64,000 nucleotides of DNA from Myxococcales bacterium. Its GTDB lineage: Bacteria > Myxococcota_A > Bradymonadia > UBA7976 > UBA1532. Shown piece after piece: positions 18,502 through 25,017 of the stretch; positions within the stretch are counted from its first letter, which is position 1; every line of letters starts with the position of its first letter. Under the pieces are notes generated by a model, which worked only from the letters and a program-made list of their open reading frames with translations, was not told the origin of the DNA and made no database searches. The stretch spans positions 50,227 through 114,226 of the forward strand of contig PCCS01000034.1 in the NCBI GenBank assembly GCA_002731825.1, in the 5' to 3' direction. Position numbers and translations under genes: made by a program.

Positions 18502-19302
18502 ATGATAGACGCAACCAACTGTCCTCAATGTGACGCACGTGTCGCTCCGGGAAATCGATTCTGTGGCCGATGTGGATACTCACTCATGGCTGCTGGAGAC
18601 GCTGCCGAGAGTCATGAGTCGGATCCATCCGTCGGACGCAGTTCGGCGTCCGTGCACGCGCGCTTGATTCGCATCCATAGCGGTGGTGCCGATGGTGACA
18701 TCATAGAGATTGGTTCAAAACCAAAGACCATCGGTCGAATCGATGCGGATATTTGTTTCTCTGAAGATGCGTTTGTCTCCCCGCTTCATGCATCCATTTT
18801 CTTCGATGACGACCGACTCATGGTCCGAGACGAACAGAGTGCGAACGGTGTATTCAAACGTTTGTCTGGAAGCGTGATTCTCAAGTATGGCGATGTTTTC
18901 ATGGCCGGTGAGGAACTCATGCGGATTGAAGACAGAGGGCCCGACCTGTCAAATCATGATGCTGAAGGGACCAGTTTTTTTGGGAGCGCGCCCAATAGCC
19001 ACCCATACGCCGTCCGGCAAATTCTTGAGGGTGGCTTGGACGGCCTTCTCATGAGACCTCGGGCAAATCGACTGACAATCGGTCGCGAACGCTGTGATTT
19101 AGAATTTCCATACGATCGATTTATCAGCAGTACACACTGTCGGCTCGAATTCGATAAAACCGGTGTTCAATTAACTGACTTGGACTCGAGGAATGGGACG
19201 TACACCAAGGTCAATAGCGAAGCAGAATTGCACGATGGAGACTTTATCTTTATCGGGCGTCAATTATTGAGAGTTGCGTTTAATGTGCCGACGAGCGATT
19301 GA
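18502..19302 (+). CDS. Zinc-ribbon and double-FHA protein
   Basis: A 266-residue cytoplasmic protein. A zinc ribbon is at residues 7-24 (Cys7, Cys10, Cys21, Cys24). FHA domain 1 spans about 55-140: it has the GRI motif at 78-80, then Ser93 and His96, and Asn115, so the phospho-threonine contacts look mostly kept. FHA domain 2 spans about 180-260 with GRE at 194-196, SSTH at 209-212 and NGT at 231-233, a textbook binding set. FHA domains read phospho-threonine, so this is a likely adaptor for one of the Hanks kinases in the window. It precedes a larger paralogous gene by 21 bases. No clear Shine-Dalgarno sequence is seen; TATGAT at 18481-18486 could be a -10 hexamer. Confidence 0.85.
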   Translation: MIDATNCPQCDARVAPGNRFCGRCGYSLMAAGDAAESHESDPSVGRSSASVHARLIRIHSGGADGDIIEIGSKPKTIGRIDADICFSEDAFVSPLHASIFFDDDRLMVRDEQSANGVFKRLSGSVILKYGDVFMAGEELMRIEDRGPDLSNHDAEGTSFFGSAPNSHPYAVRQILEGGLDGLLMRPRANRLTIGRERCDLEFPYDRFISSTHCRLEFDKTGVQLTDLDSRNGTYTKVNSEAELHDGDFIFIGRQLLRVAFNVPTSD

Positions 19303-19323
19303 GCCTATTGGGAGAACAGCACG

Positions 19324-21066
19324 GTGATTATCTGTCAAAACTGCGGCGCACAGAACGAAGACCACTACAAGTTCTGTCTCAGCTGCGGAAGTGAAATCTC
19401 CCAAGCAGCAGCCAAGGTCGCTGATCGGCCATCGACGCCCGCTGTATCAAATGTGGCTGCTGATGGCCCTCAAGAGAACAAACCTCGGATTCCGAATTTG
19501 AAAGCGCGGCTACAGGCCTTGCGGACCGGGCGAGATGCTCTCGTCGAACGACAGGGCAAAGTTCGGGAACAGACGTCAAAAAAAGAACAACAGTTACCCG
19601 GTTGGACAGCACCGCCGATGGTTGCAACTCCGGTCACCAGCACGACATCGCCTATCGAATATGGACGGCCAGGTAAACGCGGACCTGAATCCCTAGAAGA
19701 TGAGACTGAAAAAGCTGAACTGAACATCGGCTCTCCCCTTGATTCGGTTGACGAGCCATCGCCGACAGCCCAGGCAGGGCCCGATGGTTCGGATCCGGTA
19801 GCCGAGGCGTCCGAGCGGCCTGACTTGACGGCAGCTGATGCGAGCGATGCAGACGATACAGCCGCGGCGCTCACCGATGAACCGCAGGCCCCCGCTGACC
19901 ACGCAGCGTCTACAGCCGCTGAAGATGAGGCTGCGACTGATGCGGTCGATGAATTGGCTCTCGACAGTGAGTCTATATCGCCCAGTTCACAATCTGAGCC
20001 GCAAGTACAACTGCCTGCACCCATGAGTGCCGGCGGACTCAGCGGCAGTGAGTCGGACCCTGAGTTTGATGTGACGAGTTTGGCACAGACTCAACCGGCG
20101 ATGGAGCGACTCGTCATCCAAAATGGAGATGAGTCCGAAGACTTGCCTGCTGAAACGCAGAGTTTGCGCGGTAATGACGCTGATATCGGCCCAGAAGCGG
20201 ACCAAAACCAACACGTCAATCATGAGCAAGCTCAACCCGACATAAATGAGTCTGATGGCCGGGAAACTGTGGTCGCGCCCATGGTCTCAGATGACATGAG
20301 TCCGTGTCCGGCGTGTGGGGCCATGCAGCCCCATGATTTCAAGTTCTGTGGCACCTGTGGCGCTCGCCTCCAAGTCTCAGGCGAGGATGAAAAGTCGGAC
20401 ATAAATGCCGATGTACAGTCCATTGGGCAGATAACACTGATTCATTCCGATGGCAGTGAGGGTGAGAGTTTCGATCTGGGAGATGGTAATCTGGTGCTCG
20501 GGCGAGAGCATCTGAACCCGCTGTTTTCAGATGACCAATGTTTGTCGCCTGTCCACGCAGAGCTCGTCTATTCCGATGGGTGGCTGACCATTAAAGATCT
20601 GGGTAGTCTAAACGGGATTTTCGTCCGTCTCAGGGGAGATACACGTCTGATTGATGGCGATCGATTTCGCATCGGTCAGCAACTGTTTCGATTCGAAAGT
20701 TTGGAGGCTTTATTCGCTGGCGTCCGTCCTCAGAATGATGGCACTCACATGCTCGGTTCTCCGACCAGTGGCCTTTGGGGTCGATTGGTTTGTATATCGA
20801 GTGCGGGCGATGAATCGATGGCTTGGACTCTTAAAACTCCCGAAATTTATTTGGGCCGCGACCGAGGCACGATTTGTTTTCCTGAGGATGTGTTCATAAG
20901 CGGCTCCCACTGTCGACTTCGCCGCGACAATGATGGCGTTCAAATCAGCGACCTATCCAGTACCAACGGCACTTATGTGCAATTGAAGTCCGACTTCGCC
21001 GTATCAACCGGTGACCTGATTTTGCTGGGGCAAAGGTTGTATCGATTCGATCTGTCAGACCGCTAA
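19324..21066 (+). CDS. Large protein with two zinc ribbons and two FHA domains
   Basis: A 580-residue cytoplasmic paralogue of the previous protein. Zinc ribbon 1 uses Cys4, Cys7, Cys18 and Cys21; a long disordered acidic Pro/Ala/Asp-rich linker fills about 30-320; zinc ribbon 2 uses Cys328, Cys331, Cys342 and Cys345; FHA 1 lies at about 370-455 (VLGREHLN, SPVH, SLNGIF) and FHA 2 at about 485-575 (YLGRDRG, SGSHC, STNGTY). It starts at a GTG, which codes the first residue before IICQNC. The linker has many Ser/Thr-Pro-like and acidic patches that would be kinase targets, but that is inference. The stop overlaps the hydrolase stop tail to tail by four bases. Confidence 0.85.
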   Translation: MIICQNCGAQNEDHYKFCLSCGSEISQAAAKVADRPSTPAVSNVAADGPQENKPRIPNLKARLQALRTGRDALVERQGKVREQTSKKEQQLPGWTAPPMVATPVTSTTSPIEYGRPGKRGPESLEDETEKAELNIGSPLDSVDEPSPTAQAGPDGSDPVAEASERPDLTAADASDADDTAAALTDEPQAPADHAASTAAEDEAATDAVDELALDSESISPSSQSEPQVQLPAPMSAGGLSGSESDPEFDVTSLAQTQPAMERLVIQNGDESEDLPAETQSLRGNDADIGPEADQNQHVNHEQAQPDINESDGRETVVAPMVSDDMSPCPACGAMQPHDFKFCGTCGARLQVSGEDEKSDINADVQSIGQITLIHSDGSEGESFDLGDGNLVLGREHLNPLFSDDQCLSPVHAELVYSDGWLTIKDLGSLNGIFVRLRGDTRLIDGDRFRIGQQLFRFESLEALFAGVRPQNDGTHMLGSPTSGLWGRLVCISSAGDESMAWTLKTPEIYLGRDRGTICFPEDVFISGSHCRLRRDNDGVQISDLSSTNGTYVQLKSDFAVSTGDLILLGQRLYRFDLSDR

Positions 21067-21929
21067 GGGCTGAACTCAAGAGACTCAACAAAGCCACAGA
21101 TTCGGGAGTTTATCATTGATGGGAATTCGATGGGCGCCGTATGCGTCCCGTCCGGAACCATCAGTAGATGAGCATCTGGAATGCGTTCGGCGATGGTCTC
21201 CGACAAGCGACTTGGGGTAAATTGATCACCCCCTGCGGCAACCACGAGTGTCGGTACATTGACCTCATCGAGATAGTGGTCGGCGGAGTGCTGACTGGCC
21301 CCGGTCAGCATCTCAAAAAACAAGCCTGGCTTGATGTCGGATAAATGCTCCAAGTAGGGCTCAAAGTCTTCCCTACGAGTGAGATCCGGGTGTACCTCGG
21401 TTAAACGAGCAACATGAAAGGCGATGGGTAAACGGAGCGCCGTTCGCCAGACAGAACTGAGAGAGCGCCCCCCCAAGCGCGCTACGACTCGAAGGAGGGG
21501 CAGAAGGGTTTCCATCGCTGAACCATCATGGAAAGTCGCAATTGGATTTTGGTAACTCCCGCACATTAAAACCAGGGCATCAACATGTTGTGGGTGTCTG
21601 CGCCACAGCTCGAGCCCCACTTGCACGCCCATGCTATGACCAATAACAATACTATTTCGTCGCCCCAACGCAGCGAGGACGACGCTCCAGTCATCTGCGA
21701 TGTGGCGGATATGAACATTGTCGACGTCGGCGGGTTGTCCACTTTGCCCATGACCGCGCATGTGCATGTGAATGACGCGCCCACGACTTTCCAGCACGGG
21801 TTTTAGATATCTCCAGATAAATCCATCGCAGCCGATGCCATCACAGAGTACAAAGTCTAAAGATCCATGGCCCGTTACAGTGTAATGTAGTGGTGTTCCA
21901 TCGAAGGATATGATGCGCCCCGATTTCAC
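21063..21929 (-). CDS. Alpha/beta hydrolase
   Basis: A 288-residue alpha/beta-hydrolase-fold enzyme. The nucleophile elbow is VIGHSMGVQ (Ser near residue 99), the acid is in VAAGGDQFTPS and the histidine in PDGTHTAPIEFP; the GxG-containing oxyanion segment is LCDGIGCDGFIWRY. The substrate is unknown; such proteins are often esterases or lipases. The GTG at 21929 is preferred because it overlaps the preceding lipoprotein stop as GTGA; an earlier TTG would add five residues. It is the last gene of a minus-strand operon starting at 24916. Confidence 0.88.
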   Translation of the reverse strand: MKSGRIISFDGTPLHYTVTGHGSLDFVLCDGIGCDGFIWRYLKPVLESRGRVIHMHMRGHGQSGQPADVDNVHIRHIADDWSVVLAALGRRNSIVIGHSMGVQVGLELWRRHPQHVDALVLMCGSYQNPIATFHDGSAMETLLPLLRVVARLGGRSLSSVWRTALRLPIAFHVARLTEVHPDLTRREDFEPYLEHLSDIKPGLFFEMLTGASQHSADHYLDEVNVPTLVVAAGGDQFTPSRLSETIAERIPDAHLLMVPDGTHTAPIEFPSMINSRICGFVESLEFSP

Positions 21930-22525
21930 GGATCGAGACGCCAAGAGAGTTCTGATAAGCCGGGGGCACCGCTGACGGTTAGGCGTACTTTCTTAGGCTG
22001 AGTACCGCTGTAAGGGAACTCGACTAAATAACCGGTTTTCAAACGGTCCGCGTACGGGAAAAATGGGCGTTTGTCAGCCATCTCATTGTCGTTTAAAAAT
22101 TCGAGTTGTGTTGGTGTTATTGCCTGTGATGAACCGTTTACGTAGAGCCTGGCTATCAACGTTGGTGACCGCTGATCAAGGTCGTTCCAGTGTGAATCTG
22201 AAGTGGCTACGGCCATGAAGACTTTAATTTTCTTATTACTCTCGCTCAGCAAAGTCGCCGCATGTTGCCGAGCCTGCTCTTCTGTCAAACCTGCTCTTTT
22301 GGTCAATTCCTTGGTGAGCCGTTTGCTAAAGGCGGGCGATAAAAGTGTGGCTTGCACAAAAATTTGGGTTTGGAATTCATGATAGGCCACCGACGTTCGT
22401 GTCCAATCTGCCAGAGCAAACCGGTATCCACGCTTCGGGTTATCTTCCGTCCAACTAATCGATTTTGGAACAGCACATCCAAGGCCGAGGACCAGGCAAA
22501 GCAACCCAGCAAAGCGGCCGATCAT
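21926..22525 (-). CDS. Lipoprotein of unknown function
   Basis: A 199-residue lipoprotein: signal peptide MIGRFAGLLCLVLGLGC with lipobox LGLGC and Cys17. The rest has no named domain; an amphipathic helical region (about 70-100, KRLTKELTKRAGLTEEQARQ) is followed by beta-rich sequence ending LSELSWRLDP. It lies 7 bases after pyrE and overlaps the next gene, so it belongs to the bactofilin/pyrE operon. It could be an envelope anchor for that set, but nothing in the sequence proves it. Confidence 0.65.
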   Translation of the reverse strand: MIGRFAGLLCLVLGLGCAVPKSISWTEDNPKRGYRFALADWTRTSVAYHEFQTQIFVQATLLSPAFSKRLTKELTKRAGLTEEQARQHAATLLSESNKKIKVFMAVATSDSHWNDLDQRSPTLIARLYVNGSSQAITPTQLEFLNDNEMADKRPFFPYADRLKTGYLVEFPYSGTQPKKVRLTVSGAPGLSELSWRLDP

Positions 22526-22532
22526 GATGCGC

Positions 22533-23111
22533 TCATTCGCGGAAATCCGACAATTTAAAGAGCGCTTGCGCGAACAAACCCTGCTCCTTGAGGTTGGTCA
22601 TACCACCGACCTCACGATCAATGATCACCGCGACCCCAATTGGATTTAGACCCGAGGCGCGAACCCGCTCGACAGCTTTCAGCGTACTGCCACCGGTGGT
22701 GACAACATCTTCCACCATCAAGACATTGGCACCGGCGGGTATATTTTTAAGCCCTTCCAAGTACTCTTGAGTCCCGTGACTTTTGGGCTCTTTCCTCACA
22801 AGGTATGCCGGTAAATGACGCCCTCGATCGTATGCAGCGAGGGATGTTGCTGTCGCCAATGGGTCAGCCCCAATGGCCATCCCGCCGACACCGAGCCCCA
22901 TTTGACCAACCTGTGCTTCGATGGCCTCGCACAAGCTGAAAAGCTCCGCACCGAGTACTTTGGCACCCTCAGGATGCAGTGCTGTCTGCTTGCAATCGAC
23001 ATATTCGTTGCTGGCTGAACCAGATGCTAAGACAACATCTCGATTCTCGTAGGAAAGGGTTTTCAGAAGGTCGAATAAGCGCTTTCGATTTGAGGTCTCA
23101 GCCGTACTCAT
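22533..23111 (-). CDS. pyrE: Orotate phosphoribosyltransferase
   Basis: A 192-residue PRTase that makes orotidine 5'-phosphate from orotate and PRPP in pyrimidine synthesis. The PRPP-binding motif is VLMVEDVVTTGGSTLKAVE, and the KEPKSHG loop with its lysines is the flexible catalytic loop. The N-terminal YVDCKQTALHPEG region is also typical. The ATG overlaps the preceding bactofilin stop by four bases (ATGA), so synthesis is coupled to bactofilin translation, a curious pairing of nucleotide synthesis with cytoskeleton. Confidence 0.94.
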   Translation of the reverse strand: MSTAETSNRKRLFDLLKTLSYENRDVVLASGSASNEYVDCKQTALHPEGAKVLGAELFSLCEAIEAQVGQMGLGVGGMAIGADPLATATSLAAYDRGRHLPAYLVRKEPKSHGTQEYLEGLKNIPAGANVLMVEDVVTTGGSTLKAVERVRASGLNPIGVAVIIDREVGGMTNLKEQGLFAQALFKLSDFRE

Positions 23112-23572
23112 CTCTTTTTGACACTCACACGACGTTTGCTAGCGGACCCCGGCAATTCAGGCTCATCCTCGTCAGCATCTTGTGCGGCTGGCGGCACTGT
23201 TGCGGCTGGTGCAGTCGCGCGGGTCGTATGGGGCTTCTGGGCAGCTTTCGTGCCGCCTGTCATCTTCACAAAGCCTCTCACTCGAGCGCCGTCATCGATG
23301 ATGATTTTCGCCGCAGTTAAATCGCCGGCAGCCATGGCTTTTGATGTGATATGAATGGTCCCTTCGGCATTCACATTGCCGACGACAATGCCATTAATGA
23401 AAACTGAAGCGGCCTGAATCTCTGCATCGGCACGCGCGTTCGAATCGATGGTCAATGAACCGCTGATTTCGACGTGGCCTTCGATACGGCCCATTAGATC
23501 GATGCTCTCATCGCCCTGTATGCGCCCTCGGATAATCGTGCCGGATGCGATGGTTGTTGCTGACTTCGCCAT
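23108..23572 (-). CDS. Bactofilin, with extended basic tail
   Basis: A 154-residue bactofilin. The core right-handed beta-helix repeats run over about residues 4-103 (SIDLMGRIEGHVEISGSLTIDS, then the VVGNVNAEGTIHITSK unit). After about 105 a Pro/Ala-rich and acidic linker ends in a strongly basic tail (SKRRVSVKKR), not present in its two neighbours; such tails in bactofilins can bind membranes or partners. It is the third bactofilin in a row and overlaps pyrE. Bactofilins polymerise without nucleotide and act in cell shape, stalks or polar organisation. Confidence 0.92.
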   Translation of the reverse strand: MAKSATTIASGTIIRGRIQGDESIDLMGRIEGHVEISGSLTIDSNARADAEIQAASVFINGIVVGNVNAEGTIHITSKAMAAGDLTAAKIIIDDGARVRGFVKMTGGTKAAQKPHTTRATAPAATVPPAAQDADEDEPELPGSASKRRVSVKKR

Positions 23573-23574
23573 GG

Positions 23575-23889
23575 CTATTGTCCCATATCGATGCTGCCCT
23601 TATAGCGGGCACCATCAGCGATCAGAATACGCGGGGATTTAACATCACCAACCATGCTTCCCTCGGCTTTAATTTCAACACGAGTCTGGGCGTCAACATT
23701 TCCGGTCACATTGCCCGAAACTTCGACCGATTCTCCGGTGACATCTGCTTCAACAGTCGCCGAGTTCTCCACAAATACAGACTGACTCGTCTCGATTTTA
23801 CCCTTCACCGTACCCTGTACGACGACGGCTTCTTGGCTTGTGATTTCGCCTTCAATCACGATACTGCTGCCGATTGTTGTGTTGGCCAT
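23575..23889 (-). CDS. Bactofilin
   Basis: A compact 104-residue bactofilin made almost only of the beta-helix: ANTTIGSSIVIEGEITSQEAVVVQGTVKG in the first turns and the RILIADGARYKGSID closing turn. No long tail. A strong GGAGGA precedes the ATG. It lies 2 bases upstream of the larger bactofilin and 45 bases downstream of the first one, so the three are cotranscribed and could co-polymerise or form separate filaments. Confidence 0.93.
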   Translation of the reverse strand: MANTTIGSSIVIEGEITSQEAVVVQGTVKGKIETSQSVFVENSATVEADVTGESVEVSGNVTGNVDAQTRVEIKAEGSMVGDVKSPRILIADGARYKGSIDMGQ

Positions 23890-23934
23890 GGTTGTTATCC
23901 TCCAGCGCGTTGGTCTTGGTTGCTATCTTTGTTT

Positions 23935-24255
23935 CTAGTCAATTGTTGGGATGTCAAAAGGCATGTCGATTCTGCCCTCAAAATGAGCCCCGTCCGCGAT
24001 GCTGATGCGTGGTGCCGTCACATCACCTGTGACACGTGCACTGCTGTCGATCCGAACTTCCTCATCAGCTGTCACCTGTCCACTTAATTGGCCAGAGACC
24101 AGAACACGAGCTGCTTCAACAGTTGCATCAACCGTTGCGTGCTTGTCCACGGTTAGCTCCTTCGAGATCTGGACACTGCCTTCGACAGATCCAAGGATCG
24201 TCAGGTTTTCGTCGCCGGTGACTCGACCTCGTATTGATGTGGTTGACCCTATCAT
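23935..24255 (-). CDS. Bactofilin
   Basis: A 106-residue bactofilin, first of the trio in the direction of transcription. Turns such as TSIRGRVTGDENLTILGSVEGS and the closing RISIADGAHFEGRID are diagnostic. The ATG at 24255 is selected because AGGAGG lies eight bases before it; a longer reading would add 13 residues without bactofilin character. It follows the MPN-like gene by about 140 bases, so a separate promoter for the bactofilins cannot be ruled out. Confidence 0.93.
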   Translation of the reverse strand: MIGSTTSIRGRVTGDENLTILGSVEGSVQISKELTVDKHATVDATVEAARVLVSGQLSGQVTADEEVRIDSSARVTGDVTAPRISIADGAHFEGRIDMPFDIPTID

Positions 24256-24397
24256 TTTGGCCTCCTGTGAAGGACGTGAATTCCCAGCTGTCATAGCTGC
24301 ATCGAGCTACTCTGTCAACGCGCTGAATTCCGAATTTTGCGTGTCGTGGCTTGTCATGAAGTGCTAGCGGCTCGAAGATGTCTCGCTCAGGCCCAAG

Positions 24398-24916
24398 TCA
24401 GGCGGGCGTCGCGTCGCTGCTTTTGTGAATAATCTGCATCGGGAATGGCTTGAACTCATCGCCGCTCACGGCCAGAGCATGGATGTTGTTTTCGCCGAAC
24501 ATAACCAGTCCCGTTTGCCATTCATGACTGAAGAATGTGTGGTGTAGCAAGAGTGCATCTTGCCCAATTTCGATGGTTTCAGCGCCCGTTCCGACGTACC
24601 AACCCACAATCTCCCCATCGGGCATACTGTGTTGCTGAGCCTGCATGGCCGCTTTCCATTGTGACCTCAGGAAACGCGTCAAGTCTGAGATCTCTGGGAC
24701 GTGTGTGCCAGAGACAAAACCCTCCACTTGCGCGTAGATGGCACCATCCACTGGACATGTGTAGTGCTTACCGACGAGGATACCGACAGCCATTCGGTCT
24801 GTTCGCCATCTCGCATTAAACCACAGCTCTTCAAGAACGTCATCTTGTACGTAGATACTGGCCTTTTCGGCCTCGCTTTGCGCCTGGAGCGGGCGTGGTT
24901 TCGTCTGTGTTTCCAT
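24398..24916 (-). CDS. Degenerate MPN/JAB-domain-like protein
   Basis: A 172-residue cytoplasmic protein. The layout VGILVGKHYTCP, then a strand ending VEGFVSG, then EIVGWYVGTGAETIEIGQDALLLHHTFF looks like the MPN (JAB) fold of eukaryotic-type Mov34 proteins, where the active JAMM site is His-x-His-(x7)-Ser-(x2)-Asp after GWYHTHP. Here the two metal-binding histidines are replaced by Val-Gly-Thr, so if the fold is right it has no metalloprotease activity. A non-catalytic scaffold role, as in many inactive MPN subunits, is inference. It heads the operon that contains three bactofilins, pyrE, a lipoprotein and a hydrolase. Confidence 0.6.
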   Translation of the reverse strand: METQTKPRPLQAQSEAEKASIYVQDDVLEELWFNARWRTDRMAVGILVGKHYTCPVDGAIYAQVEGFVSGTHVPEISDLTRFLRSQWKAAMQAQQHSMPDGEIVGWYVGTGAETIEIGQDALLLHHTFFSHEWQTGLVMFGENNIHALAVSGDEFKPFPMQIIHKSSDATPA

Positions 24917-25017
24917 AGTGTGTTAGGGTGTCTCACGAACGGACCAACAATACAAGTCCTACAGAAAGACTTTCGGCCGTTCAGCCTTCCATCGTATCAT
25001 GTTCCGGAGACTGTTAA

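Noticed and set aside
19470..20024. A 184-residue minus-strand Ser/Ala-rich reading under the FHA gene
   Set aside because: Mirror of the low-complexity acidic linker of the FHA protein.
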